The position numbers and the translations under genes are program-made. 64,000 nt of DNA from Drosophila persimilis (Eukaryota; Arthropoda; Insecta; Diptera; Drosophilidae), in contig NW_020825567.1 in NCBI RefSeq assembly GCF_003286085.1, positions 78,760 to 142,759 on the forward strand. Direction: 5' to 3'. Under the pieces are notes generated by a model. It was not told the DNA's origin. It saw only the letters and a program-made list of their open reading frames with translations, and did not search any database. Of the stretch, positions 1-13,185 are shown piece after piece; position 1 is the stretch's first letter; each line of letters opens with the position of its first letter.

Positions 1-3000
1 GACTTAACAAACATAGAAAAGCTCCAGCATTTGCGTTCCTGTCTGCGGGATTCGGCATTGGAGTCTGTTCGGTCGCTGAAAATCTCAGATGGCAATTATG
101 CTGTGGCATTAGATTTGTTGGAAAACAGATTCAATAATCGGCGATTGGTTTTTCAGGCACACATCAATGAGATCTTGGCGCTTCAGGCTGTGGAACCTGG
201 GTCAGTGGTCATGCTTCGGGAGCTTTCAGACAAGTTCAATTCACATATGCGCGCGCTCCAGGGTTTGGGCACCACTGAGCAGATCGCAGGATGCATCATC
301 GTGCAGGAGCTTCTCCGAAAACTGGATCCAGCGAGCCAAGAGAAGTGGGAGGAACGAATCAACGACCCCGCATTCGCCAACTTAATTCCGTCGTGGGAAT
401 CTATGGCCTCGTTCTTTTCTTTTGCAAGCTATGCGTTGAGCAATCAGGTGGGCAGAAGTAGAAAGCATAATAATTGTAGCTCCACATTGGTTACAACGAA
501 CCAAACCGTAGCACGCTGCGCGCTGTGCAACGATGGTGCACACGAGGTCCAGCACTGTCAGAAGTTTAAAGCGCTGTCCCCCACAAATCGCCATAAAGAA
601 GCCGATCGGCTTTCGTTGTGTATAAATTGTCTCAGAACAGGGCATCGATTACTTCAGTGCACCTCGAGCAACTGTCGTACCTGCGGGGGTAGACACTATA
701 CCCTCCTTAATTTTGGTAGCCCTGAAGATACCGCAGTCCAAGGGAAATCAGCGCCGTATACTCCATCTCAGTCTGCGCTGTCTGAGTCTACGCCGTCTGA
801 GCATACCACTGAGCCCTCTACTTCAGCGGCTACCTCGTCTGCCCTTATTGCCCAAGATCTCAGGAATGGTGTTGTTCTACTTGCCACGGCTACGGTCTTA
901 GTCAAAAATCGTTCCGGAGTTTTAGTTCCCTGCCGAGCGTTGCTGGTTTCCGGCTCCCAGTTGCATCTAATAACTTCTCGTTTCACGAATCAGCTTCAGC
1001 TTCGAAAAATGAAATCATCGACTGCAGTCTCGGGAATAGGCGACTCTAGCTTCGTCACGGATGGATTTTCGGTCAACGTTAGCCTGCACTCTCGCTCATC
1101 GGATTACTCAACTCTCATCACTGCCATTGTAGCCTCTAGCATAACCGATCGACAGCGATTGGAATTGACACGCAAAACTGGAACATTCCATCTAACATAC
1201 CACTAGCTGATCCGGAGTTTTATAAGCCGCAGCGCGTCGATCTGCTAATTGGCGCAAGTCTGTTTTTCGAGCTCCTGTGTGTTGGTCAGGTCAAGCTACT
1301 GCCAGGATTGCCTTCAATTAAGAAAACGCGCTTGGGATGGGTCGTGTCTGGAAGTTGTTCGCGTTTAAAAGGTTTCTCGTTGATGGTCTCTCGCGCTCAG
1401 GCCGTAGCTGCTGAGGATAATAGTCCAGAGGATCGGCTTGAGGTGCTTCTTCGGAGGTTTTGGGAGGTAGAAAATTGCATCGAACCAATAATAAAGTCTA
1501 CCAAAGAAGAGCTAGATTGTGAAGCACACTTTGTGCAGCATTTCCGTCGACTACATAAAGGCGATTATTGTGTTCGGCTGCCAGCAAAATATAATTGGGA
1601 TCTCCTTGGAGAATCTTACAATCAAGCGCTTCGTAGATTCCTGACCCTTGAGAGAAAGTTAGATCGTCGCCCTGATGTTAAATCTCAGTATGCAGCATTT
1701 ATAAAGGAGTTCCTTGATTTAGGCCATATGTCTCAGGTTCCTACCCAGTCAATCAGCAACTGCCGATATTTTTTGCCTCACCATTGCGTCATGAAGGAAG
1801 ATAGTTCTACGACCAAGCTTCGCGTCGTTTTTGATGGATCCACTTCAACCTCATCTGGATATTCCCTGAACGACGTTTTAATGGCTGCTCCCGTAATCCA
1901 ACCCAAACTGTTTCATATTCTTGCTCGATTTCGGTCATACGCCGTTGCGATTGCGGGAGATATCTGTAAGATGTATCGTTGTGTAAGAGTCTCGACCGAG
2001 GATAGCAACTTGCAGTGTATTCTGTGGAGAAACTCCAGGGAAGAAGACTTGCGTGTGTTTCAATTGGAAACCGTTACTTATGGGCGAAGCCTGCATCCTA
2101 TCTATCTGTGCGAGCGATGCATCAGTTGGCAATGGACGAGCAGATGGCGTTTCCAGTTGGAGCTGAAATTCTTCGCCGTGACTTCTACGTGGATGACTTT
2201 ATATCTGGAGCCAGCTCGCAGGAGGAGGCTATCCGAATTCGGGAGCAAACTACTGGAATTTTGGCTAGAGGTCAGTTCAGATTGAGGAAATGATGTTCAA
2301 ACGTCCCTGCTGTGCTGGATAGAGTTCCGGAAGAGGACAAGGAAACATTTTTGAAGTTCGACGATGGCAGCCATGTGACTAAAACTTTAGGACTTGCGTG
2401 GGATCCGCTTTCTGATCTACTCTTATTTTCGTTCTCGGCCCTTCAATCTTCTTTGAATTCCTGCAGGCGCTCTGTTTTGTCATCCATAGCGCGATTCTAC
2501 GATCCTCTCGGACTAGCTGGTCCCGTAATTACTAAATCCAAAATCTTTCTCCAGCGTTTGTGCCAAGAGAAGTTGTCCTGGGATGAAAGCCTTCCAGTCG
2601 CACTGAACACCGAGTGGCAGGAAATATGCACCAGTTTTGGTCAGATTCGTCGACTTGAATTTTCTCGGCGGGTACTCGTTCCAGACTCTACGCTGGAAAT
2701 TCACGGATTTTGCGGTGCCAGCATCGAGGCTTATGGTGCATGCATTTATGTGGTGTCCAAGGGTCAGCATTCCAGCAGTCACTTACTTTGTGCCAAATCT
2801 CGTGTGGCTCCTTTGAAAACACTTACAGTACCAAAGTTGGAGCTTTGTGGAGCGGAGTTGCTGGCTAGGCTCATGTCTGAGATAGCTGGAATGAATGTCT
2901 TCAAGGGAAGGTGTTACTGTTGGTGTGATTCTGCCATTGCGATCTCTTGGATTCAAGATTTAATATTTTTGTTGCAAATAGAGTGTCAACGATTCAGGAA

Positions 3001-4692
3001 ATGACCGAAAAAATGGAATGGCGCTATGTTCCCACAGCGTTAAACCCAGCCGACATTCTGTCTCGAGGGGCTCATCCGACTGAGCTGAATGAGTCACCTC
3101 TTTGGGCTCATGGTCCTCCATTTCTTTGCGGCTCCTCAGATGACTGGCCACCCACTGTGCTACCTGATAAGCCCTTGCTACCAGCCCTTGAACTGCGTCG
3201 GAAGGCTCTTCTCGTCAAATCGCCCTACATGGACATTATTGCTGATTCCAAGTATGCGAATTCATTTGCTTCTTTGCAACGCGTTTTCGGATACATTCAC
3301 AAGTTTTGCAACCGAATTCGGCGCCCCGGACTCACTGTCTCAGACATTGAACATGGAACCCAGTTATTGCTACGACTAGTCCAGCGTACTCAGCTATGGG
3401 AGGACATGAAGTCACTGCGGGCAAGGGGAGCCGTCTCCCCATCGAGCTCAATCGCATCGTTATCGCCATTCATGGATCAGTTTGGAGGAAGACGGTAAAC
3501 AAGGCAGTAAACAAGTGCGTAAGATGCTTTCGACTGAAGCCCAGGGTATTGGAGCATATTATGGCGGATCTTCCAAAGGAGCGGCTCGATGGTTCTCATG
3601 CCTTTGAGATCACAGGCGTGGACTTCTGTGGGCCGTTTTTCTACAAACCGGAGGCACGCAACAAGGCTCCAATCAAGTGCTACGTCTGCGTCTTCATTTG
3701 TTTCGGTACCAAGGCGGTTCATCTGGAACTTATAAAGGACTTATCCACAGTTGCTTTTCTACATGGATTAAAGCGCTTCATATGTACCAGACGAAAGCCG
3801 CGGCAAATTTGGTCAGACAACGCAACCAATTTTGTCGGCGCTAAGAATGAGCTGATGGAATTAAAGCGCCTGGTCCTCAGCGATGACCATCAGAAGGCGC
3901 TGCTGGATTTTTGCTTGGTCGAGGCTATAGACTGGCATTTCATTCCTCCGCGCTCCCCTCATTTTGGTGGTCTATGGGAGGCTGCAGTGAAGACGGCCAA
4001 GTACCACGTCTACCGTGCGATAGGCAACTCCGTTCTTGGATTTGACGAGCTGCGGACGCTGTTGTGCCACATCACGGCAGTGATTAATTCAAGACCTTTA
4101 GTTTCAATTTCAGAGAGCCCTGCCGATCTAGATGATTTGAATGGTGGCCCTCCTGCTTCGTTCGCTGAGCCTGACGTCACGCAGCTAAACTTCGATCACC
4201 TGGACGGCAGCGCGTTTCGTACCTGCAGCAGCTCTTTTGGTCCCGGTGGAAGGAGGAGTACATAACTTCACTACAGCAGCGCTCAAAGTGGCGCACTGCG
4301 AAGCCTAGGTTAGCTGTCGCAGATTTGGTTCTTGTCAAGGATGATAATCTTCCTCCCATGAAGTGGCCACTGGCGAGAGTGGTCGAGCTTTTGCCTGGAC
4401 GAGATGGCGTTTCCCGAGTTGCTGTGCTGAAGACGTCATCTGGAATCACCAAGCGCGCCGTCAACAAGCTGCGCCTGCTGCCCCTTAAAGATGCTGTTGA
4501 AAGTCAGGCTTCCAACGGCTTGCTGCATAGGGCCCGGCCATTTGGCCCGTCAGCCCTTGCATGGGCAGTCTTGAGCTAATCGTCGCAGCTATTAGATTAA
4601 CATCCTCGCATCAATCGTTCGCCCAATCATCCCCATATGTAACTACGCAATAAGTTGGTTTACATTGCATTTCATTAACTTCAAATTCCAAC
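1..4692 (+). mobile_element. Element A: BEL/Pao LTR retrotransposon, partial fossil
   Basis: The left edge of the window cuts this element, so its 5' LTR is not seen. Parts in order, roughly: capsid-type gag with a CCHC knuckle cluster near 515-700, an aspartic protease region near 850-1,330, reverse transcriptase near 1,740-2,300, RNase H near 2,600-3,070, and integrase with its C-terminal part to about 4,580. Gag, RT and the late integrase blocks are of the Pao type also seen in elements B and C here. The copy is broken, with about half a dozen breaks. Its 3' side is interrupted at 4,692 by element C, and about 46 bp after 21,485 probably continue it. The 3' LTR is not resolved. It is older than C, which sits inside it. 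Confidence 0.85.
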
Positions 4693-4718
4693 TGTAGCGC
4701 CATTTGGCTAATAATAAT
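4693..4718 (+). repeat. 5' LTR of element C, left piece
   Basis: The first 26 bp (TGTAGCGCCATTTGGC...) match the start of the LTR at 21,182. The piece ends at the target site ATAAT used by element B, and the LTR resumes at 11,491. Confidence 0.85.
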
Positions 4719-5083
4719 TGTTGTGAAATCCTCGATACGAGATTTCAATGTTGAGCAGAAATGCTCTGGGGAATCTTTGCGTTTAATAATGTACTACACG
4801 ATATAGACAATTCGAGATTTATTCATTTGGACTTCAATCAACTTAAACTTTAAACGTAATTCGCGTATAGAGTACAATGTAATGGGTAATACGGGTGTAA
4901 GCACGGCCGGCTGCAACTGCTAATTGTCGTTGTGATTTCGTCGACACGCAAACGAAGACTCTTCTTGGTGATCGGAGACGAGGTTACGCCGCCCTAGCAT
5001 GAAACGATGCCGTTCTCCGAGTGGGCAATTGCAGTTAGAGCGCTCTCACTCTCTTTGTAGTTTAACCCTTAGAAAACCGTCCA
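4719..5083 (-). repeat. 3' LTR of element B
   Basis: 365 bp, starting TGTTGTGAAATCC and ending AAAACCGTCCA on the plus strand, and matching 11,121-11,485 throughout by eye. The element is on the minus strand, so this is its 3' LTR. Confidence 0.95.
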
Positions 5084-5098
5084 TGCCGCCCCCAATAC
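5084..5098 (-). other. Polypurine tract of element B
   Basis: Read on the minus strand, the bases just before the 3' LTR are ATTGGGGGCGGCA. This purine-rich run is at the place where plus-strand DNA synthesis is primed in LTR elements. Confidence 0.7.
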
Positions 5099-5419
5099 TG
5101 GGACCAGTATTAGAAACCAACGGATGTCACATGTGAATGCTCTGTGAATAAAGAAAGTGTTCGTTATGGTACATGTATGGTCGAATGGAGCTAGCAACGG
5201 TGGTAGGATTATTCTGAGGTCTGTGGCAACGGTAGCCGACATAGTTTAGAGACCGATCGTTTATATACGCCTGATGCTGTTTTAACAGTTGCGACTCTGA
5301 CTAAACTGTCAGCTCCAGGGTGAACTTCTATTATCCTTCCCAGTTTCCACTCGTTGGGTGGCAGTCGGTCATCCTTGACAATTACTAGATCGCTGACTTG
5401 TAGATTGTCGGTTTCATGT

Positions 5420-8400
5420 CGTCACTTTGGACGGGCTTGAAGATGTGATAGCCAATCCGAACTCCAACGCTTCCAAAATTGCCGGATCATTTTCTGTCCT
5501 TCCAGAAATTGGACTGTGAGTGGAACATCCCTTGTCGTTACATCCGGCGGAGCTAATAATGAATCTCCAATAAGAAAATTTGCCGGGGTGAGGACAGCTA
5601 GGTCCTCCGGCTCCGCGCTTAGTGGACATAAAGGCCTGGAATTTAAACAGGCTTCAATTTGTGTTAGCACGGTAGCAAGTTGTTCGTAGGTCATTTTATA
5701 TCCTGAAAAGGCTCGATAGAGATGTTTTTTGACAGACTTTACATTTGCCTCCCAAAGGCCTCCGAAATTAGGACTATGCGGTGGATTAAAATGCCATTGG
5801 ACGTTTCGGGCGGCTAAAGCAGGTATTACAGTTGTGGGTAGCTCTCGTTTCAAATGTATTTGCCAGGTTTGAAGAGCCCGGTGGGCACCAATGAAGTTCG
5901 TGCCGCAATCGCTATACATGTGTTGACAGTAACCCCGACGCGCGATGAAACGTTGTAGGGCCATGAGAAAGTGTTCGGTGGTTAAGCCCGTGACCGCTTC
6001 AAGATGAATTGCCTTTGTAGCCAAACAGATGAAAACTGCGCCTTGTAGTTTGTGTGTCCACGGAATCTGGATGCTTGAATTTCGAACGCGCCTGTATAGT
6101 CCACTCCGGTGGCGATGAATGCACGAGTTGGCGGATTGACTCTATGTAGGGGAAGATCGGCCATCAATTGTGCTGCTGGTTTCGGTCGGTGACGAAAACA
6201 TCGGACGCATTGTCGAAGAATGCGTTTGACAGTTTGTTTTCCGTTGACTATCCAGAATTTGTGTCGAATAGTGGCCAGCGTTAATTCGGTGCCGCCGTGG
6301 AGTGCGAGACGGTGGGCGTTACGCACGACGAGATCGGTAAAATGATGATGATTGGGAATGATCATTGGTTGTCGCTGGCTTATTGGAAGGTGCATTGCAT
6401 TTCGCAGTCGACCTCTGACTCGTAGAATTTGTTGGTCATCTAGAAATGGGGATAATTGACACAGCTTGTGTGTGCCCGATAGTGTCTTGTTTCCCTTCAA
6501 CCTCAATATTTCTGTCGCGTAGACCTCCTGTTGAATGCTGCGAACGAGATGAATTAAAGCGTTATCGAGCTCCTGCACACTCAGTGGTCCAGACAGTTTG
6601 TCCCCTTTGGCTTGAATGTTATGTATAAACCGTAGAATATATGCCATGACTGATATTAACTTGTCGTATGAGGACGAGTTTTGGATGAAGGCTTCTGGAG
6701 CCTCCGAGACTTGCACAGCATTTTGGAACAAAACTGATGGTTTCTCCTCGATTATAGTCCTGTCGATGTCCTGACTGGGAACTCCGTTTGCAGGCCATTG
6801 GCTTTCCGGCTGTTGTAGCCATGATGGTCCAGACCACCATAATGGATGTACTGCTAACTCTTGTGGTGTTAAGCCACGAGTTGCGCAGTCCGCTGGGTTT
6901 ACCGCAGTAGGTACGTGTCTCCACTGAGTTGATGTACTATGCTCCAAAATCTGTCCAACGCGATTTGCCACAAAGGTTTGCCATCGGTGGAACAAAACGA
7001 TAGTAGCATCTGACCAATAGAAGGTTGCCATAGGTGGTCCTGCAGTGCGCAGTTGGTCCCGGATCCATTTTGCCAGTTTAACTGCCAGCAGCGCACCCGA
7101 AAGCTCGACTCGTGGAATTGTGATCGGTTTCGTGGGTGTGACTCGACTGCGTGCAGCTAGCAAATGAGTTTGAATCATTCCGTTTGGTAGCTCCGCACGA
7201 ATATATGCACATGCTGCATACGCCAGTGATGATCCATCGCAGAAAACATGTAGCTGTAATGACGCAAGCTCGTGGATGTTGAAGCGCAGCCATCGTGGTA
7301 CTTGAATTTGCTCGACATATGGCAAGTTCTGTATGAATCCCTGCCATCTATCAAGCAGTTCGGTTGGCAGCGGTTCATCCCAGTCCAGTTGTGCTAGGCT
7401 GCCATCGTTGCGTTTGATGCGGGCCATCCAGGAGTCCTTGAGTATGACACAGGGCGTGATGAAACCTAATGGGTCGTACAGTCGGGCGACTGTGGAAAGT
7501 AGAGAACGTTTAGTATGTGCGTGACTGATTTCAAAATTTATCTTGAACCCAAAATAGTCTTGATGTGGATGCCAATAGAGGCCTAAGGTTTTAACGGGAT
7601 CTTGGTATTCAAACTCTAATAGTGTCTTATGAGATAAATGGTCTGGAGGTATGTCTTGTAGCAGAGAAGCGTCATTCGCAGACCACTTTCGAAGTTCCAT
7701 TCCTGCTGATCGTAAGGCTCCGATCAATTGATTTTGAATTTCTAATGCTCCTTCGCGAGTGGAAGCTCCGCTTTGTACGTCATCAACGTATATTTCGTGT
7801 CGAAGGACCCTTTCCGCGAGTGGATATCGGTCGCGTTCATCCTGCGCCAGTTGATGTATGACGCGAATGGCTGTGTAAGGAGCTGAAGCAGTTCCAAACG
7901 TAACTGTGTTGAGATAATACTCAGCTACTTGGTTGTGTTCGTCATGCCAAAAGATGCGTTGATATTGCGAATCCTCTGCGTTCATGTCAATGCATCTATA
8001 CATCTTCTGAATGTCGGCAGCAAAAACAAAACGATGGAAACGCCAATTCAGGACCACGCCGGCTAGATCGTTTTGGAGCGCTGGTCCGGTGCATAGGACG
8101 TCATTGAGCGATTTTCCGTTTGACGTTTTACAGGAGGCGTCATATACTACTCTAACCTTCGTAGTGACACTTTCCTCTTTGAATACTGCGTGATGAGGCA
8201 AGGTGCAACATGTGGACTCGATTCCATTCTCCTTGCTAATGATGCAATGCTGCTGCTCCTTGGTTGTTACTTTGGTCACCTGGCCTAGTTGGAAGTACTC
8301 ATTCATGACCTCCGAATATTTGGCTTGCAGCTCCGGCTGCCTTTGGAATCTTCGTTGAAGCATTTGGAATCGATTCATCGCGATTTGACGTGATTTGCCT

Positions 8401-10650
8401 AGCACCTGCGAAGGGTCAAACAAACGCTTAAGTGGTAGCCGTACCAAATACTTGCCGTTTCGCTGACGGATGTGAGTTCGTTTAAAATGTTCCTCGCACC
8501 ATCGCTCTTCTGGTGTGAGCTGTTTTGCAGAACCGAGATGCTCCATTTCGAAGAATTTCTGGACGAGATTCTCTAGCCTGTTGTGGTGACATCTAATGGT
8601 GACAGCGTGTGAGCGTGTGGAAGTGGCTCGACCAAAGACTATCCAGCCAAGCTGGGTGTGCTGTGCAATTGGTTGGTTCTCCTTTCCTCTGCGGATATCT
8701 GAAAGCAGGATCTGTGGGATTACGTCCGCTCCCAGCAGAAGATCAATCCGTTGTGGTTTGTAGAACCCGGGATCGGCGAGTTCTATTCCGTTCAAATGAG
8801 GACATTGCTGCAATTTGATGGATTTTGAAGGTAATTGCGATGTAAGCGTTTTAAGTATAAACGCAGTATCAATGGTAGTACAAAACTGCGAAGTACAAGA
8901 ACTTAATGACAATTCTGTAGTGTAGGTACACCTGTTCTTGGAGGTGGTCCCAACTCCAGCGATTTCTGCCGAAATTGGATGCCGCTTGAGGTTGAGAGCC
9001 TGCACTGTGTGCTCTGTAATGAGGGTTCCTTCCGAGCCTGAATCCACTAACGCACGTACCACAGCTGTTGCCGTAGCGGAGACTAGTTGCGCAGAGTGTG
9101 TTCTCACAGACGAGTCGGTCGCTGCAGACTGTGGATGACCACCGGAACTAGTGTTGGGAACCCCTGGGAGAGGCTGTGCCGCGCTCTGAGTAGGAAGTGG
9201 GGTCCTAGCGTAGAGTTGCGTAGGTGTAGCCCTGCCAGATGAGTCGCTCGTTGTATACTGCCAGGAGTTACCGGAACGAGCGCTGTGGGAGGCTGCGTGA
9301 GGCTGTGTTGCCACCTGAGCAGGAGTTGGGAAGTGCAGCAGTGTATGGTGTCTTTGACCACACTGCGTGCAGTTCCTTTTACTGGTACGTTTTGAAAGTG
9401 CATGGGAACGGCTCAGACAGTTGAGGCATGCCTTTGCATGATCGACGATGGCTTTCCTTGCAAAGCAGTCCTTGGACAAAAGGTCCGGGCAATGCCGGAG
9501 ATTGTGACTGTCGCTACAGTGAGGGCAGCGAGTGTATTCGGCAACCGCAGTCTTGGCGTGGAAACTGTTGCCCTTGTATGTTACGTTGCCAACTGCCTTC
9601 TTCGGGTGCCTTTGATGGACAGGCTGCGGCACAGGTGTCCGCGTCGTGGAGTGGCCTCGATTTTCGAACACATCGATGCTGACGAGACGGTCGTTGAGAA
9701 ATGATTGTAGCTGAGAAAACGTGGCAAGTTCGGCAGAGCTCCCGAGATGGAGCTCCCAAGCTTGCAGGGTCGGGCTTGGCAGTCTGGAAGTGAGATGATG
9801 AGCCATCCAATGCTGAACATCTAGATTCTTGAAAGCATTGAGACAAACCGTCGCAACATTAAGCATATGTTTTATATCAGCAGACTGCTCCTTTGTCAAC
9901 TGTGGCAAGTCATACAAACCGTTCATATGGTACATAAACTGCAGCCGTTTGTTGTCGTATCGCTTGAGGACGAGACTCCAAGCTGTTGCATAGTTATTTC
10001 CCGCAAGCGCCATCTGCTGAATATCCTCGTCGCGATCCGAGGGAAGAGCTTGCTTCAGGAAATGAAACCTTTGGACGTCGGACAGTTTCTGGTTGTTATG
10101 GATGAGTTGAACAAATGCATCGTGAAATGCCGGCCAATCCACAAACTTGCCTGTAAATGTCGGTACAGGTAGCTTGGGCAATTGCACTGATGATACCGAT
10201 GGATTTGCTGGCTCTGGATTCTGCTGTACCGGTGGTGCTCTTGGACATACATTTTCGTAGGCCTCTGATATGATGCTGAATGCCGTTGTATAGTCTTCAT
10301 CAAAGCGAAAGGCCACTTCGCTGGACACATAACTATGCGTACTTGGACAACGAAGTATTAGCAAACGTTGATGATTTTGCTCAAATTCACCTAAGAACCG
10401 TTGCAAAGTTTGTAAGCGCGTTTGAAAATAAGCTTTTGTTTTCCGATCTGCGCCATCCTTTCTGAAATTACGCACCGTTTGATTAACTCTCGCAATGAGA
10501 TTTGTCTGAATAACACTGAGATTGTCGATCTCCACCTGAGGATCGGCTTCGAGATCGTGGGACTCGGCTGTTGACATGTTGCTGTTATATGTGCATGTAC
10601 CTTTCTCACCCTTAGTTGCCCTCTCTTTGACCTTGTACAAAATACCCACA
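5420..10650 (-). pseudogene. gag-pol region of element B
   Basis: This is one long coding block typical of Pao elements. An N-terminal gag region with a conserved capsid-type domain is followed by CCHC knuckles (CPHCSDSHNLRHC and later CTQCGQRHHTLLH). The retropepsin motif ALVDSGSEGTLI comes next, then RT with RVVYDASC and YVDD, RNase H with the FCDGSSLAYAA core, and an integrase with the zinc-binding and catalytic regions. It would encode a particle protein and the enzymes for reverse transcription and insertion. It carries about one break and is otherwise open. It is a mobile-element gene, not a host gene. Confidence 0.9.
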
Positions 10651-11098
10651 ACGAAACACTTACTCTGGTACTCGGGAGTGCTTCTCTTTGCTTAAAGCGT
10701 AGCTTGCGAGTCGTTTTTGTTGGGGTTGTCCGAGCGGAGAGCAGAAACTGTGCTACTGTGAGCGTTGAGTTGAGGCCTTGTGTCTAGAGATGATGTGCAG
10801 CAACAGAACGCTCGTTGGTCTCTTGGTTTCTGCTTTGCACGAGAGAGAGGCTGCTGTCTAACCGTCGGCTTGAGGTGTGTTTTGTGTGCTGCAGTGAGGC
10901 TACTGTCCAGGCGCAGAGCTATCGTCTGGTCTTCTTTGTCCCTGCTTCGTGCGAGAGATAGCGGCTGTTGGATAAACCGTTGGTTTGCGGTGTGTTTGCC
11001 GTTTACAGTTGCAGCCGATAAAATATGATTTTATTTGTACATTTAACTGAACGCGGAACGAGGTAGAATCATATGCGGATAGTACGAATTAAACGCGA

Positions 11099-11116
11099 TC
11101 CCCTCATGGGCCACCA
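11099..11116 (-). other. Primer-binding site of element B
   Basis: On the minus strand the sequence TGGTGGCCCATGAGGGGA begins four bases after the 5' LTR, as expected for a tRNA primer site (TGG pairs with the tRNA CCA end). I did not assign the tRNA. Confidence 0.7.
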
Positions 11117-11120
11117 AAAA

Positions 11121-11485
11121 TGTTGTGAAATCCTCGATACGAGATTTCAATGTTGAGCAGAAATGCTCTGGGGAATCTTTGCGTTTAATAATGTACTACA
11201 CGATATAGACAATTCGAGATTTATTCATTTGGACTTCAATCAACTTAAACTTTAAACGTAATTCGCGTATAGAGTACAATGTAATGGGTAATACGGGTGT
11301 AAGCACGGCCGGCTGCAACTGCTAATTGTCGTTGTGATTTCGTCGACACGCAAACGAAGACTCTTCTTGGTGATCGGAGACGAGGTTACGCCGCCCTAGC
11401 ATGAAACGATGCCGTTCTCCGAGTGGGCAATTGCAGTTAGAGCGCTCTCACTCTCTTTGTAGTTTAACCCTTAGAAAACCGTCCA
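11121..11485 (-). repeat. 5' LTR of element B
   Basis: Same 365 bp as 4,719-5,083. On the minus strand it begins TGGACGG and ends ACAACA. The adjoining ATAAT (11,486-11,490) is the second copy of the target duplication. Confidence 0.95.
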
Positions 11486-11490
11486 ATAAT

Positions 11491-11769
11491 TGTTATTAGG
11501 ATAGTATTTCATGAAGTCTAGTGTAAGTTAGGCTAGGGCAAAGCGGGAGCGCAATAAAAGCTCGCTCTCTCGCTCTTGGCGAATTCGCCCCGCTTTGCCA
11601 CCGTAGGTAAGGTAGGCACAGAAGAAATTGTTTTAATATATGAAGGAAGTCGAGAAAAATCCATGAAAACGAACGCACGCACCCCTTTTTTTGTCGTATT
11701 AAAATACAAAATTGCAGTCACCCAAGTTGTTTCGGTATCTTTATTTAGAAAAACTATTCTAAAATTTCA
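11491..11769 (+). repeat. 5' LTR of element C, right piece
   Basis: This piece continues the LTR begun at 4,693 and matches 21,203-21,485 with a handful of differences. It ends AAATTTCA and is followed directly by TGGCGCCCCCGGGTGGA, a plausible primer-binding site. That makes this the 5' LTR of C rather than a 3' LTR of element A. Confidence 0.88.
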
Positions 11770-13185
11770 TGGCGCCCCCGGGTGGACTTGCAATTTAAAC
11801 GTATTAATTCAAGTGGAAGGCAAAACTGACAGTGACACAGTGGAGAAAAGATAAATAGCCAAAATCTATTATACCTACATGTACATGCAAGTTAACGTAC
11901 CCAATTCTATTGAGCAATCCCAATCTTTGACACTCGCCTAAATGGAAAACCAATGTTTGCCCACACCCGGCTTCTCATAAACAATCTCACACCCGGCTTT
12001 CTGCAGATCCTGCACTTTAGGCATTTTACAGTTCTCTCTTTGGATGACGAAATCCAATACTCGGGATGGCGAAATCAATTGAAATGTTTTTAGAAAAACT
12101 TTTCCCGAAAGGCATCGACGATGCAAAGATCAAAAAGTTCAAGTCTAAAAATTAAGATCGCGCAATCCCTTTGTCCGGAATCCTTTGTGACCCTCTACTT
12201 AAATCTATATCTGTGAACTTAGAAGTAAAATAAAAACTTTTTAAAAACGCAATCCGCTACCGCAGTTATTTAATTTGCATATGTGCTGCAGCTAAATTGC
12301 CAAATTGACCGCGACGTGTGTGCAAATAATTCAACAAACAAAACTAAAAATCACCGCGTCGGTCGTGCAATACCCTGTCTGCAGCTATATACAAATGGAG
12401 ATATATATACCATCTACCCAAGAAGATCCAAGTGGAGCATCCAGTATGAGAAGAGGAGAGTACAGCACCTGGAATTTCCAATCTTCTCAAGAGGTATTTG
12501 TGCAAAAAATTGAAAGCTCGAGTGAAGACGAAAAGATTAAAAAACTCGCAATTATTGTCTTGTGCTGAAACAATTGCACCTCGCTTTCAATTCTTGGCAC
12601 ATACGTATGACATAGTAGAGCTCGATTGCATGCTGTAGTTAAAGTTGAGCATATATATTAATACATATATACATATGTACATCTAACCCTCTTGGACGCA
12701 ATAACTACACATATAACTCATTTTAACTGCAATCGCTGTCACCCCTTTCCCCTTTCTCGTTTTCGTTGTGTCAAATATATGTATAGTTGGGTCGTTGGCC
12801 AAGCACGCATACCAATACGCAGCAGCAGCGGTGAATTTTTTCGTCTCGCTTTCGCTCTTCACCGTTGCTTATCGTTGTTCTTTTGTTTGGCGCGCTTGAT
12901 CCAAACCAAACACCAAGTGACGCGCTACCCTGTTTTCGTCAGAACCCTTCAGAACTGCAGCGGTGAAATTTTTCGTTTTCGCTTGTCACCAGTGCAGTTC
13001 GTTGTTATTTTTGTGTGGTTTTCGTGCACGCGCCAGCCAAGCGACGCTCTACCCAAAATTTTTCGGGTATATTGGTTTTTCACCTCGTTTGGGTACAATT
13101 ACCCATTATTTCATTGAGTGCCTCGGCTTTAAATACGATTATTAGAAACGATCTTTCGCCTTCAGTTGCTTGTATTGAGAATCAA
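11770..13185 (+). other. Untranslated leader of element C
   Basis: About 1.4 kb lies between the 5' LTR and the first gag codons, long for this family. It begins with the primer-binding-like TGGCGCC. The stretch 11,790-12,660 shows nothing I recognise, apart from A/T-rich segments and an AATAAA near 12,229, so a further degenerate insertion is possible. From about 12,824 to 13,080 there are two diverged tandem copies of a segment beginning CAGCGGTGAA, about 133 bp apart. Confidence 0.5.

Larger units (their letters stand above)
4719..11485 (-). mobile_element. Element B: young BEL/Pao LTR retrotransposon
   Basis: This 6,767-bp element has two 365-bp LTRs that read the same base for base by eye, TG...CA ends and a 5-bp target duplication ATAAT (4,714-4,718 and 11,486-11,490). 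A primer-binding site lies at 11,099-11,116 and a polypurine tract beside the 3' LTR. The coding region runs from about 10,650 down to about 5,420 on the minus strand. Gag, CCHC knuckles (about 9,340-9,530), aspartic protease (DSGSEG near 9,050), RT (YVDD near 7,780), RNase H (about 6,900-7,350) and integrase (below about 6,350) follow in Pao order. It looks nearly whole, with about one break. It sits inside the 5' LTR of element C and is the youngest element of this nest. Confidence 0.93.

Noticed and set aside
5420-10650. Large host gene
   Set aside because: The domain order is gag, protease, RT, RNase H and integrase between LTRs, so it belongs to the BEL/Pao element.
12283-12568. Small gene in the leader of element C (about 76-87 codons)
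   Set aside because: Two overlapping frames of similar length, no recognisable motif, inside a mobile-element leader.
12692-13117. 141-codon plus-strand reading frame
   Set aside because: It is Phe/Cys/Arg-rich and spans a degenerate tandem repeat just before gag; no family resemblance.
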